A DNA stretch of 64,000 nt from Rostratula benghalensis (GCA_013399305.1 VXAI01000380.1:443059-507058), one strand, 5' to 3'; shown: positions 13,701-27,330, counted from the stretch's first letter. Notes: generated by a model from the sequence alone, not told the origin. Numbers and translations are program-made.

Positions 13701-15647
13701 GAAGGAAACACATACCAGATGGAGTGAATAAGATAAAGGTATAGAATATTATTGTTGTTAACATCATCATCTATCAGTCAGCCTGTTTCACTGGGCTGGT
13801 TGGCAAGACTTCCCATCTTCCTTTGAAAACAGTGGATTTACTCTGTTCTTTGCATTAGTCTCTTCCGTATCTTTCACTCTCATCTCTTAAATCATAGTGA
13901 GTTTTTATCCTGATAAGAGGATAACAGCCATTCTGTAGTGCCTGGATAAATAAAACTCCCATCTAACATTTTCCGAGCACCCACATGAACAAAGTTAAGT
14001 TTAAATCTGACTTTCAGGAAAACAAATAAAATTGGTAAGGTATTTCTTATTTCTTAACAGATGCCTTTGTTCTCAAATTCCTGCTTATGAAAGTAAAAGA
14101 AAATCATTTGACAAAAAAGCCTAAACTGGAATTGTGCCGTCGTCAATTAAGTTGCGAAGTTCCATCATCTTTTCACAGGTCTTCTAAAGGGCCAGCTTCC
14201 GTCCTTCAACTACGATCCCTTAAGTTCACCCTTTGCCATTTCCTGCATTCCAAGCTGCTCCATGAGGAAGGTACGTGTGGAGCTCTGAGCTTGTATCCAC
14301 TTCCCATACACCACTGGGAAACTTCACCTGATTTACAGTTGGATTGCCCATTGTAAAAGTGTATACATCTGCCACAGTTGTTCTAGAAGCACTAGGAAGG
14401 ACACATCTCATTTCCTTAAAGGCTTCATGTGAAATGATGTCATGTACTGCTTACAAAATGGACCTCTGCTATCAAGGCAAAGGTTGTCCCATAAATTATT
14501 TTGACATGGGTATATTTCTTCTTATCTGCTGCAATGCACTTTACCTGAACAATCTTCTGCAACAAGAGTGGCAAGGATAGAAACTTTTTAACCATGCTGT
14601 CTGGACTCTGTCCAAAAGACAAAGTTGTAATGGTCTAATGACTTGTCTTTGTCTAATGACTTATTACTACTACTGGCAAAAAATAGAAAAAGAAAAAAAA
14701 CCTATCATAGATGGATTTAAAGAACTAGCTAAGGTTATTCAGTGTTACCACAGCAATCGGACTATATATAAGTTACTTTTCCATGAATATTTTTTCAGCC
14801 TGGAGAATAAGCACTTATGACTGACTCACCATTCCATATATCTTGCATTACAGACTGAACAGTTTTAAATCCCTCCCTTTGAAATTGTCATTGCAATCTG
14901 GAGTTCATCAGTGTCATATATGATAATAAATCCCAGGAAGCAGGGTGCTGAAACTCTATACCAGTTGCTTCAAAATACAGAAGTTTAATATATTATTAAT
15001 GGTATTTATGGTTTTTAGAACAGCATTGGTGTGAATAGCATTTTACGCCATAAAAACTGACAGGTTTCTATCCTGATTTTCCAATCTAGTACTGAAAAGA
15101 GAAGTGAAGGTCAGTTTCCCTCAGGATTTGTAGAATAAATTATTGCCAAGTAGAAACTAAAAGGAATTGTGTTGCACACCGTAGTACATAAAACTACTGA
15201 TGCAGACTGGAAGATATATTTCCCTGAAGTCAGTGGGAATTTTGCTACTGAGTCCCACACTACCAACATTTCACTGTCAGTACACAAAGTTTAGTTATTT
15301 TTACCTCGAATTAATGTACAGTTCATCTACTCTCCTATCCATTGCCACTCATTTCCTCCTCTTCCAACTCTCCCTCCCTCCTTAACTCCTATATCTGCTG
15401 CATCTGCCAGGCAGTTAAATTTTAAAATATTTTTCCCTTTGAAGTGCTAATGCCAGCACTACTATTTCTGTAGTGAGTAACTTCCCTCAGTGTTGTGGTT
15501 TGTTTCACTCTGTTTTACGTGTTTGCATGTGCATATGTGATTTTAACAGTGAAGAGCTGAAAAAAAAATGGAAAGAAAGAAAAATTTCCTATTTAAGTTT
15601 TATAAAGAAAAGTTAAATCCCAGCTGCTTCAGCTCAGGCTGTGATTT

Positions 15648-15745
15648 TGTCAGCTCTCACAAGCTAAGCAGGTTGAACCTGGTGAGTATTTAGATAGGAG
15701 AACTCTGATGAAAACCCAAGGTGCTACATGTGGTGGCACTGAAGA
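15648..15745 (+). mobile_element. 5S-rRNA-derived SINE remnant
   Basis: The segment contains 'aagctaagcagg', then 'aacctggtgagtatttagatagga' in two parts and 'ccaaggtgct'. These align in order and spacing with the 3' half of vertebrate 5S rRNA (internal promoter region AAGCTAAGCAGG, GCCTGGTTAGTACTTGGATGGGAGACC and the GGTGCTGTAG end). The many substitutions and the missing first half rule out a functional 5S gene. A 5S head is the hallmark of SINE3-class elements such as the ancient amniote AmnSINE families, so I read this as an old SINE head. The 3' body was not recognised, so the right boundary is uncertain. Confidence 0.65.
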
Positions 15746-18700
15746 TTCACTCTTCCTTTTCAGTGTGTTAAATCATTTTTATGTTGTTCTTTCTCCATTC
15801 AGTCCATCAGTGGCTATTAAACATGACAAGTCTGTATAGAACCTTTGTTTCAGAAGACCTTGACACTGCTTATTGTGAGAGGGCAGAAGGATGTTCCTCT
15901 GAAAGAACCCCTCCTACATGCACACACACACTCTTGTTAAAGACTTTAACCATCTGCTAGTGGCAAAGGACAGGAAATCAGGTGAACTATATGTTAGAGA
16001 CAGTACTGGACCTTTGATCAGTTCCAGCAGGGCATTCACATGCCTTGTTAATAGCCAGAAAATTTTTTGTGTATTGAGCACTTGAGCAGTCACTGTTGTC
16101 CTGTCAAGATGGTTCTTTTAGCTGTTGAATAAAATTTGTATGTGTGCATTTATTTTAAACTTCCGCACTTACCTTATTTACAGTAATGACCTAATGTAAC
16201 CGTTAAATAATATGCTCTACATTGACGTAGCGAAGTAGGAAAAAATGCATTCCATGCTTGGGTGTTAACCTCAAAGAGTTTGGGGGTCCTCACTGATACT
16301 GTGAGATACAGAAAGCTCAGAGGTGTCCATTTTAAATATTAATGTTTTGTTCTTTCACACTAGAAATGTTTCATTCATGAGTGTACCTTACACATAAGCT
16401 GTTTCATTTATTTACAGTTATAGAAAAAAACCCAGTGATTAATAAAGGAGTGACCAGTTATGTGTGCACAGAGAAAATGAATCATTTATGGTGTCTGGAC
16501 TATCCTCAAGTTTTGCTTTGGGTAAGATAACTTGAGATAATTATTTCCTGGTCTATATAAGTCGGGTATGTATTCATACTATAGTGAGTTGAACAGCAGG
16601 TCAAAGCTTGACAGGCTGTCCTTTTGTATGGCTGTTTCCTTGAGCTGATCCTGTTTGTTTGCAAGAAACTAGAAAATCCTATTTCCTTCACTGCTTGGTC
16701 CTAGTCCCTGTCAGCCCACTACCCCAAAGGCTCCCTCCTTTTCCAATCTTTTATCAAGGCTCCAGGGGGCAAATTCTCTTATTTCTTCCTAGACTTGCTG
16801 GAGAGGGGATGTAGGTGTATCGGGGAGGTTAGAGACACCTAAATCTTAACATAAAAGTTGAAAAGTAAAAACTTTTTCTCCTGCATAGGAATGTCTTTTT
16901 GATTTAGCAGGTCTTTGGGGTATTTGAATGATATACCAGTTTCAGCTCCCAAAGCATAAATAATTCTTGTGAACACCTTGAAGGAAGGTGTATATCCAAA
17001 AATGTGAGGTGGGTATTTCGTAAATCAATTAAAGATGGTCTGTATATTTATATCTGAGATTTATCACTTTAATAACAGTATATATATTCAGATCTGAGAT
17101 TTATTGCTCTGTCACCAGCTTGTTATTGTGCCCAACAGCTGGTCAAAATTTTGGGGGTTGAGGACTATTCCCACTAGAAGGAGAAACTGTTAACAGAGAT
17201 TGATCTTTTTGCAGTGCGGCCCTGTTACTAATAAGCAACATTAAAACCACCGTGTTTCCTTGAGCATAGCAGAAATTATACATATTGAAAAAGCTTCTTT
17301 TTTCAGATATTCAACCCATGTCAGTCTGTACAGCAGTCCAAAGCCTGTCTAGGTTTTCTACTTGGCAGTAATTTGGTAGTAATTTGACGATAGCTCTTCC
17401 TGCACATTGGCTGTTTCTGCACGTTTATGTATGTCCTATATACATACTAGCCCCCACTGGTTTCACTTGTTATTTCCTGCTTAAAACAGCAAAACCACTC
17501 CAGCCACTTCATTCACATTCTGTGCTGGCTCCTTCAAGCTTTTGTTTTGTACCGAGACATGTAATTGTGTCTGGAGTTTAGAGACTGCAGTCATTGCAGC
17601 TACCTGTTTCTGCAAAGCAGCATGATGTAGTGGGTTTTCCTTCCAGTGACCTCATGTCTGTTACTCCAGAAGAAAGAATAGTATTGAGGTTCTGAAGTGC
17701 AAGCCTGCACTACCATTTACTCTTTGGCCAGCTTCAGGAATCCTCCTGAAGAGAGGATTCAGGGATGATGTACTGTAGACACCAGCCCTATGTGCAATGT
17801 GGACTGTTTTCAGGGTGAGAGGCCACAAAAAGCAATTTTACTTTTAGTCACAGTCCTCTCTCAGTCTGCAGAAGGTATAACAAGACGGACTAGCAATTCA
17901 GAGTAATGTCTTTTTTTGGGTTATCTTATTCCTTGCTGTGACTGTTCATTCACCCTTCTTTTCTTTCTTCACTTCACTGCATCTGTTGACACAATTTAGA
18001 TCAGTGTATTGGACATATGAGTGAGGTTATTAAAGTCAAGGGCAATTTTAAAAATCATAAAACAGACTACATGGCAAAGTGTTTCAACTTCAAAAATTAT
18101 CTGCACTTGTTTGGAATGCCCTCAGTAGCCCTTCAGGAATAACACAATTGTCCCATATTTGAGAAATAAATTTGTCATCTTGCAACACCATTGATGTAAT
18201 CTCAGAAACTTGTGTCTATTGCTTTACTGATAATAAGGACTTCTAACACTCTTTATGACTTCAGTGAGAAAAAGTAATTTCATTATAATTAAGATATCAG
18301 GAATTACAATACTCAATTACTAAATGAGTGGAGTCTTTCAAAGATACTGAACACCAGATGCTACCTATGTCAAGCCCTCACTTGTCTAGGTAATCTGGCT
18401 TTGTTACAAAGCTGTGAAGGAAAGATCTTTGGACAATAAGGAAATGCTAAGTCAAATCCACTCTTAATGAACTCTAGTGGCTTGAGTACAGAAAGGTAGC
18501 CTTGCTCCGTTATTTGTCAGACATTTAATTCACTTAAAAATTAATTGAAAAATCAAGGCAAAAGACACCCTTTATGCCTTGAGTTTTAGTCTGGGCTTCA
18601 GACTGAAAAAAAAAAATTCTATCACAATTCAATTCAAACCATCATTTCTGCGTAGCGGCCAGAATTAGTCATAAATCAGACCATCTTCATGAACCATAGT

Positions 18701-21549
18701 GGATGAATAATTGTGACCCAACTTTGAGCATTAAACCTTGAATCAAGCAAATGTTATATGGCCTCCAGGCCAGGGATATTTCACATAGCTGTTCTACTAT
18801 AATTTGCTTTTAGTTTTACTAAGCCAGGATTGATCCTCTCATAAAATATTCTTCCTTAAATAAAATTCATTTTCTAGAAAAAAAAAAAATCAGAAAAATT
18901 CTCGGTTTATATTGTATTTAAGCTACTGTAATTAGGAATTTCATGTCAAATACAGTGAACCCGCAAAGAAAATTCAGTGAATTAAATCCTAGCCCTGATG
19001 AAGCACCTAGCAGAATTTCTTTAATTTTTATGCAAGCAAGATTACATCTAAAGGCTTTGACAGACATGCACCAAGACTAAACGTCTAGATGTGACAGCAC
19101 TGAACCGTGAAGTGATCCACAGTATGAACACACATTACTTGAAATATTTCCAATTAATCTGTGTCCATATACATTCAAATGTTGCAGTAGTGAAACTATG
19201 CATCCATATGTAATAAATCTGTCTGTCTTTTAATACCAATAAGGCATCAGCAAGGAAGCTCATCATTTAGTAGGAATATAAAGTTGTACTTCAATAAATG
19301 AAAACAAAGTAAGAAATCCAAGCTTTGAAATTCTGAATACTTTTATAGGTATGTAGCTCTACAAGTCAATGAGATTACTCATAAATAAAATTGTCCATGA
19401 AACTGATAAGGAATCTAGAGAATTTCCAAAAATATTCAGAAGAAACAAGGGAAAAGCATTGAAATTAGGTCCTTTCTCCCAACCTCTTCTAGCCACAGTG
19501 ATTTTTCTTTGTGTCATAGTCCTAGGCCATTTGTACGTGGAAATCTAGCACAGCAGATAGACTCGACTTTCACCAGGCTAGCCATACATGGTTTTCTCCT
19601 CTGTTCTTATACTTATACTGTACCTTTATCCCTCTATCACAAACATGTGACATCTCACTCATTATCTCACTTAACAGCTTTGCTTCTTCCAGAGTTTAAT
19701 GCTAGCCACCTGGAAGCAGGTATCTGTATATGGGCAACTTTTAAAATAGAAGAGATGAAAACTAATACAAAAACTAATACAAAAATTGTGAAGCAGTTAA
19801 GGACCTGCAAAAGGAAGAGATGTGATGGCCACGATGGCCATGGCCTGAGCAGGAGCTGGGAGGAAAGAGAGGGAAAACACAGGGAGAGAACACCACCACA
19901 GAGGGTTTATGTTGAAAAAAAGATCAATACATAACATGGAGTTTAGTAGATTTTTGAGAATTGGTCTTATTATTTAAATATCTCTTAATAATTTCACTAG
20001 TTGGAACAGTGAAACTGATTTTAAAATGAACCAATGGATTGCAGAAGATATTAGATAATGTCATCTGCCGAAAGGCAAAGAGTTTTGGATTGGTGATTCA
20101 GATACTCAAGTCCCATGGGAGCTTTTTTCACTCTTTCCTGCTAAAACTGAGGTACTTGTGTGAAACTTTCAATTCTGAGAAAATAATTAAACAAACAAAT
20201 AAACAAACTAGGTAGTACAGTTCCATCTAATCTTACGTAATTATGTTGGCCCAGTACTGAGTGCTATGAAGTAAGATGGTGGCTATAGCCAGAAGCAGTC
20301 AGAAAACAATGAACATCAAATCCACATGAAAAACAGATAGCAGAATTAAAAGAAAACTTTGTCTCATTAGAATATTAATCCAGGAAACACACTTTTAAAA
20401 ATAAAATCAGAAATGGTTCCCTCTGACCTATCTTTGTCAAATATAATTGGTCTGTGACAAATACTGGGATGATTTTATATGCTTAATTTTAAAAGTTCAA
20501 AGTGAGCCTTACCTATGTTCTTATCCTACAGTAAGAATGGCTTGTAATACGTGGGAACCCTTCAAATACACAAATGTGAAGAAAATGTGAAAATTTTGAA
20601 AAAGAGGGCAATTAAGATTTTTCTCTGCAGAACGCAAAAAAATATTATTTTAAAAAGAAAATTCAGCTTTAATTCTCAAATGTTACTGTGCCACATGTGT
20701 AGTCTAAAGGCAAGCATTCAAGTATTAAATATATATTTTAGTCCTGCTATAAGTGCAAACCACAATGCAACCTCAGCTGTGGAGTTACAAGTAATTACTC
20801 TTTTATATACAAGTAACACAAAATCTACAGCCTAATGGTAAAGGAAAAATAACAATAATGTGTCATGTAAGTGAAAATGAAATTTCCCATGTACTTCTTT
20901 TCCTTCCTTCTTACACATCTTTAATCCCCATTGACTATGACTGTGGAACAAAGGGCTTTTGACATTTGGGGGATCTCTCCATGTAACACTTATGAATTCT
21001 GTTTGATACTTGGGAATCTCCCTACATAGCTGTGTCAGGTTGAAAATTCTTTGCTAATCTAAAATCCACATGGTAACAGGAGAAATTTTTGCTCCTGGCA
21101 CATGATGAAAAAAGAATTGTTAAACCTTGATAACATCCTATTCAAATACAGTCCCTCCAAGCACAGTAATGCTACCAGGTAGACAAACCTGGTTTTATAG
21201 ATGAGGTGAGGAGGTAATAAATTGGTGAAAAATCATCTGTTCTACACCAATTTCATCACCTGATAAGGTACGGTGACAGTAAAAGCAAGTGTCTCTTGCT
21301 TGGTCTTGTAGAATAAGAACCTCTGGTAGTAAGTAAGGGGGGGTGGGGGGGGTGGGGGGTGGATGAAAGACTTGCTGGTCTTCTACCTATTTTTGGAGTG
21401 GAAAAATAAAGGCAGAGAAACTCAAAGGTGCTCCTGACTTTCACAGCTGTTCTGAAACTCTTAAAACCTGTTTGCTTACCCCTGCTGTGAAGAAACTGCA
21501 CAACTTTAAACAAACGGTACTTGAAGAAACAGAAGGAAGGGCAGTAAAG
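15746..21549. other. Non-coding upstream flank of the promoter
   Basis: Almost 6 kb directly upstream of the CpG island with no CR1 or LTR that I can recognise. There is a 13-bp direct repeat (atctgagatttat at 17052 and 17092), a two-copy 12-bp tandem (about 19758-19782), a small GGCC-centred palindromic cluster near 19824-19845 and a G-rich tract listed separately. Open frames, including one of 141 codons at 19509-19934, have no domain signature. A repeat-poor stretch next to a promoter is a reasonable place to look for conserved regulatory elements. Confidence 0.5.
21337..21362 (+). repeat. G-rich tract, potential G-quadruplex near promoter
   Basis: Four G runs (7, 8, 6 and 2 or more bases) are separated by single T residues, about 200 bp before the CpG island begins. 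Short single-base loops are the most stable G-quadruplex type. Confidence 0.75.
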
Positions 21550-22830
21550 CCCCGTTCCGAGACCGGCGCGGAAGCCAGGGGAAGCAGACGGTGTTGCTGC
21601 TTCAACAGACCCAAGCCAGCTCCCCCGCACCAGCGGGACGTAGCGCGCAGAAACCTGGCTCCAGCAACCCCCAAGCGCCCCACAGTTGTTTTCCCCAAGG
21701 CCGGGGGCGGGGGGTTTTGGATACTTTAGTGCAGACGAGCCCCGTCCTGCTAATGCGGCCATGCGGCTGCCCAGTGGCCCTTCTGCCATCAGGGATTCTT
21801 GCACTGCCCGGCTCATCCCCTCCGTGATGCGGGGCCTTCGCAGCTCTCCGCGGTCACCTCCGCCTCGCCCGCCCGCGGAGCCGGGGTCCCGCCGCCAACG
21901 GGCTGAGGGGCGCCGATTGAGCCTTGTGGTTGAGCCGGGCAGCCAGGGGCAGCTTCCCTGAGGAGCTCCCCTTCTCTCAGACCCGGTAGGGCAGTGGTGG
22001 CCGCGGCCTCCTCTCCCTCGACGCCGCCGGAGGGGCAGGGGGGTGGCGGGCGCGGAACTCCGGTAGAAGGTCCCCTGCGCCCTGCTTCTCCCCAGCCCCG
22101 GCTTCCCCCCGCCGAGCGTCCTCCGGCCACCAGGACTGATGAATTAATGACGATGCGGCTGCTGTGAAATGCATTTCTGCGCAGCGGGCTGCGCCACCGG
22201 CTGCAGGCGCGGCGGGGTGAGGGAAGTGCCGTCCCCTCCGCTCCGGCGCCGAGCCGAGGCCGCGGCCACCCCGTTCCCCATGGCTCTGGAGGCGGTAACG
22301 GGAGCTGGGACTCGCTCCCCCTTTCCCCGGCAGCCCGGGAAGGGGGCCGGGCACGGAGGGGGCGCGGCGGCGCTGGCCGGGCAGCTGGAACTTGCCGGAG
22401 GAGGGCGGGGGAACGGGCGTGTTGGCGGGGGGGAGGTTCGCTCCTGTCCCCGAGGTTCCCCCCCAGACCCGTCCCGTGGGTTAAAAATTGCTTTCTTGAC
22501 ATAACCGTGAGGGAGCCGGGCTCGCTTCTATCGCCGCTGGCGCTGTCAAAAACCGCCCTGGCTTCAGCAGTAACAGCAGCGACACGGGCGGTGTCACCCG
22601 CTCCCGGAGAGAGATGAAACGGTGGAGATCCATCAGCTTCATCTTCCCCGTTTAGGCGAGAGCGATGAGGATTTGCCTAATTAATTCCCATACGAGGGAA
22701 TGATCTCGTAAGGAAGGAAAAAATACCCCATTGCACCTGCTCCGCTGAGAGTTGTCATCCGGATCTGGAGGAGAGCTGTGCATCGTGTAGAGTGTCGGCG
22801 GTGGAGTCGGCTTCCGAGAGCTGTAGGATT
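21550..22830 (+). promoter_or_regulatory. CpG island, likely HS3ST1 promoter and first exon
   Basis: Within an AT-rich window this is the only long stretch with high GC and abundant CpG. It contains GC boxes (GGGGGCGGGGGG at 21703-21714, GGGCGGGG at 22403-22410) and no convincing TATA box. It lies upstream of, and in the right orientation for, the terminal HS3ST1 exon at 57 kb, and vertebrate HS3ST1 is known to have non-coding 5' exon(s) before one coding exon. Possible splice donors inside or at the edge are GGG|GTGAGG (cut after 22216) and CAG|GTCAGA (cut after 22883), but I cannot tell which is used or where transcription starts. Long open frames on both strands here follow from few stop codons in GC-rich DNA. 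Linkage to HS3ST1 is inference. Confidence 0.75.
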
Positions 22831-23296
22831 ATGTATCCATATGCTGAGTTTATATTTCCCGCTAGGAAAAGACGGAAACTCAGGTCAGATATAAGCTACA
22901 TAATTTCATTTAAAACTAAACTGTAGTTATTTATTGTAATTCTAGAAGGGATTTTTCTCTCTCCCGGTTGAATAGGAAGTACCATTAGAGGTTGTAGTCA
23001 TGATTTACACATTACAGCCTGAAATCTCCTGTAGAGTTGGAAGTGATTGGCAGTATAATGTTCCTTTGGAATGACATATGTCCTCTTACTGTTGCTACAC
23101 GTGGAAAGAATGAAAATAGCCAGGCTGTCAAATTTTACTTTCAGTTTTTAGCCTTTACAAAAACGTATTTTCCTTATATACAGAATGGAGAAAACTTGGA
23201 CTAGGGACACCACAACTTCCACTGAAAAGCTTGACTTTCTCAGCTGCAGCAACTAAAGTACGTGTGATATCTGCTTTAATTATTTCCATCCTTTAC

Positions 23297-23325
23297 AGAA
23301 AAACAAAACAAAACAAAACAAAAAA
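23297..23325. repeat. (AAAAC)n simple repeat
   Basis: Several tandem units of A4-5C follow CTTTACAG. This is an ordinary A-rich microsatellite. Confidence 0.85.
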
Positions 23326-26300
23326 GCAAAACCACCTCTAAAACTGTGATAAGCTACTTCTGAGTATTTCACTGACTGCCTCTGCTGTCTCTAAGGCAAT
23401 ACTGTAATACTTCTTGACACTTGCGTGTTAAATGAGCTGAACTGGGGAGAACTACTGTTCACTAAGATGTTTGTGTTGAGGAATATTTATTCCTGTGGCA
23501 GGTATTTCTTCATAAAATAGGTAATTGAGGTTTTTAGGCTGCTCTGATTATGGTTTCATATTGTAGAAATGATTAATACTTTATTACATCAGTGATTTTT
23601 AATATATTTGACTAGTTTTGTTGCTGGCAAAATGACACTGAGGTTTTGTCATTTCAGATGGAAATAATTTAGATTGGGGTTAATTGCTTTAGTAGCCTGA
23701 CATATTTTTAATAATACTATACGTGGCAAATATTAACTTCTTTTGTTCTAGTTATGTAAAAGTATTGCTTTCTGATTAAAAAGATGAAAAGATGTTTTGT
23801 GTTATAGATGGAGACTGTGCATTGCATGAAGTCATGCCATCAGAATGAGGGAATTAAGGAGCTTGTGTTCTTGAACAGCACATGTGATTTGCAAGTTTCA
23901 TAAACCGAGTTTATTGTAAAAGCATGTGTATGTGTGTGGCAAAAGAGGGCTATACTATTAAAATAAACTAATAATAACTCAGAAATCTATGAGGTAAGCA
24001 GGAACATATGAGATAAGCTCACCTCTCAGTATGCTTATGTTAATAACAAGTATAGATGCAGTAGTTTTTGTATCAGTTCTACAGCAACAAAGTAAGGGAG
24101 CCAAAAATAATCACATGCCAGAAATAAAAGAGGAAAATTTAAAAGGAGACTTGAAGAAATATTTTGAAATGGAGTCTTTATGTCAAATCCAAGACTGTAT
24201 GTCATTGTTGAACTAAATCACACTCACATACATAGCAGTTTCTGACGTTTAAGGTGGAAGCCTCATTCCAGTCTATAACAAACCAATTAAAAGAGATTCT
24301 CTTGTTAAGGATTCAGTTTATCACAGAAAAAGAGATGGTAGAGCTCAAATAATCAATAAAGGTTGACTTTGTTGTCTTTGTCTTTGAACTTGGAGCAGGA
24401 GAGCAATTTGTTTTCTTCTCTGATTATTATGTCTGTAACTGGAAATGCTGTCATGAACAAAAGTCCCCAAAGTGGACAGAATTTTTACTGGTGCACATTT
24501 CTTGGTTGAGATAGCACTGTAATAGAAATATTTTTTCTGTTTAAATGGCATTGTTCTGGCCAGTGCTTTGGCTATGTAGATCACATGCAGACAACATGAA
24601 GTTCTGAAAAATTAGGGGTTTGAACAATTTCTGTCATTACTTATGTTTCAGTCCAGTGTACATTTTAATGGGAAATTTCTGTTTGGCTGCCAAAGTGTGG
24701 ACTGAGTTACACTGGAAAAGCATTTGCTTTTTTTCTAGCCTAAAATGAAGAAAATAATTTGTCAGCCAGAAGGATGCAGGGAAATGTCTTTACAGTCACC
24801 AGACTTTATTGTGTTTGATACAATGGATTGCGGGTGACTTCAGTGAGTGCCAGACCCGCCTACGTTTTCAACACCTGCAACAGATTGTGCATGCTTTTTC
24901 TATCAGAAACCACAATAGAGAAGAGTTAGCTGTCTGCAACGTTGCTTGGTGTTTCCTTGATGGAAATAACTATGTGGCAGCTGGTCTGTATCTGTGGTGG
25001 TGCAAATATGCCCTCTTCATTTTCTGTAGCTGTTTTTTGTTTGTTTGTTTGTTTTCTGCCATAAAAAACTTTAGTGTGCATTGTTTAACGATTAATGTAA
25101 TAGCAGTATGTTATGATGGGTGCAGGTGGCTGCATGTCCTAACAGAAGCTCAAGTTTTCAGGTAACAACATCAATATAGAAAGGCTAGTGTCAGCAGTAT
25201 GCGTGTATGCATAGAGTACAAATTCATTTTTTTGGCTGTTTATATACTAAGCAGGAATACATTAAACTGGCAAGGAGGACAGTTAATGAAGTTAACGAAG
25301 ACCTGAAGAGGCAATATCGTTTGAATGTGTTTGCAATGCACTGCTCTGTTTAGTTGCTGATTAAATCTTTTGATCTCAAGGAGAGCTGCTAGCCATATGC
25401 TTTGATGCAATATTCTATAAAAACCTGGAAGCTAGAGAGGGAAGGGTTTAAGGGGAAGTAGTGGGAACAAAAAGACTGGGAAGGGAAGGGAGCCATGCTT
25501 CACCGAAGTAATTCAGGGTTGAAGAAAAGGCCTTCCTGAATTTTTACCTAAAACAACAGTTTTACCTAATCCCAGTCATAAAGTCACCTCAGTCTGCCAT
25601 AAAGCCCCAGTTAAGTACTTTCCCCCGTTGGTGTTTCTGGAAAGATGTTAGAAAACCTCTCACCTGATGCTTAGAACTTTCTTTGAACTTGCCTAAATAT
25701 ATTCAATTCCTAATTTTTAGTATCTTAATGTTGTTATTAAAAAAAACCCCAACTTCCTTGGTGTGTAGCCCTCAGTAAATCATAAATGTTGATCACGTGC
25801 CTTTCCCTGCTTCTGACAAACAGAGCAAGCGCCTTTTAGTCCGTTTGGTAAAAAGAACAAATTGGAAGATACGGAGCCTGGCAACTTGATTCTCCTGAGT
25901 TCTGAACGTAGCTCACCTGCATCAAATACCTTGTAGCTGAAGTGTTTCCTCAAAGTTTTGAATAATAGTGGTAATGCTCCAGTTGCTCTACTGAGAATAT
26001 TTTATGGGGATATTAGTGAAAATCAGGTCTGTTTTGCAGGTATGCCGGGCTGGCTTCCTCTTCCTGCAGTGAAGTAGACCCGGCTTTTAGGCAAAACACC
26101 TCTGCTTTCTGCCAGGTTCAGACATGAAATATGACTGTGCAGGATTTTAGATGACTTTGAAGATGAATCTGAAGAAGGATTTTAAATAAGTCCACTCAAT
26201 ATGTCACTATTAGTTTTAGATCCACTTCATTTTTGTGTTACATCTTATCTTTTCCAACTCAGTAAATAAGTGTTTGTTATACCATAGAAAGTCCTTTACT

Positions 26301-26411
26301 GAAATCTGAAGAGATCGGACTTTGGATTTCCTTTGCCTTAATATTTGTTTTTAAAAGTTAGCTTAGTTGTTCCAGGCTAATATGTCTTTTTAATGTTAAA
26401 TTGAAATTATC

Positions 26412-26500
26412 TGGGGGCGAGGGGGGGTGTGTTTTTTGTGGTTTTTTTTTTTTTTGTTTTTGTTTTTGGGGTTTTTTTTGTTTCTTGTTTTTTTTAAATT
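26412..26500. repeat. G-run followed by T-rich low-complexity tract
   Basis: A G-rich start (GGGGG then GGGGGGG) passes into T runs broken by single G residues (GTTTTTG-like). On the minus strand it is an A-rich tract with scattered C. Confidence 0.8.
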
Positions 26501-26657
26501 GCCCTCCTTATTGTTAATTACTTGTTAATTGAAAAAAGAAAACCCCAACTTTTCATACATTGAAGTCAAGATAACAGTTGCCTAGGACACTTGCTTTTGT
26601 CTTCCACCCAAGCACCATGTTTTCTACTCTCCAATATACTTTCCAATTTAATCTAGC

Positions 26658-26677
26658 TTTTTTTTTTTTTTTTTTTT
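26658..26677. repeat. Poly-T tract
   Basis: About 20 consecutive T followed by a C run. No adjacent retroposed sequence was recognised. Confidence 0.9.
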
Positions 26678-27330
26678 CCCCCCTCACTGTAAAGGGAATA
26701 GTACCCTGAAGATTTCTGCTGCTGATCCTAGGTCCTTCGTACATTCCCTGCCCTATGGCCAATACATTAATAAACATTATGGAAACATAATTTATGAGCT
26801 CAAAAGCCATTGTGCCTTAGTTGTTTAGAACAGTGAGCTCACCCAAATAATTACTTTTTCAATACTTGATTTAATTTCCTATGTCATATTTGTGTCCCTA
26901 CTGCTTCTTTCTTTCCCCATTCCCTCCTTACAATGACTGCCCATTCTGCTCAGATGGTGTTCACTTGAGACTTAATGAAAAGATGGAACAGAGGGGGAAT
27001 ATAGTGGAGTTTTCTTGATGTGGGCAACACTTGAAAGTTGAGTCATTGAATTACTACTGAAAATGTACTATAGAAGTGAAAAGTAGTGATTGTGACAGCA
27101 TAATTAAAATTTTACTTGGGTTATTCTGTTATTTAGCAGTCTGATCTATTTGTAAATTTGTTGAAATGATTTAAAGACATAATTCTCTATATATCACTTT
27201 AGGACAACAGCTAATTCATGGGCTCCAATAAAGAAAATTATGTTTTGCTGCTGAAAGAGTTTTGGAGCTCTTTCCTCAGTTTCACATCCAAATTTCCATT
27301 ACCTCAAAAGTGAAGAATCTCTCCAGGATT

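Larger units (their letters stand above)
7070..15647. other. Non-coding flank without recognised genes
   Basis: Mostly AT-rich unique sequence. A block at about 7590-7970 is less AT-rich than its surroundings (purine-rich plus strand) and may be part of an unrecognised repeat. Small features listed separately are a hairpin with RUNX-like half sites, an AACC tetranucleotide run and a G-rich tract. An AT-rich stretch lies around 9960-10050. Short open frames show no recognisable protein character. Confidence 0.55.

Noticed and set aside
14179..14270. Possible non-coding exon (acceptor TTTTCACAG, donor AAG|GTACGT)
   Set aside because: The donor is a good match, but single splice-site pairs occur by chance. 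No coding frame or second exon supports it, and the polypyrimidine tract is weak.
15648..15745. Functional 5S rRNA gene
   Set aside because: Only the 3' half is similar, with many substitutions and small deletions, and there is no T-run terminator at the right place.
19509..19934. 141-codon open frame upstream of the CpG island
   Set aside because: No domain or biased composition expected of a protein. The start has no supporting context, and it ends in a low-complexity Lys/Thr-rich stretch.
21813..22502. 229-codon open frame on the minus strand (and others on both strands) in the CpG island
   Set aside because: GC-rich DNA has few stop codons. The predicted proteins are low-complexity Pro/Arg/Gly/Ala with no domain, and overlapping frames are equally long.
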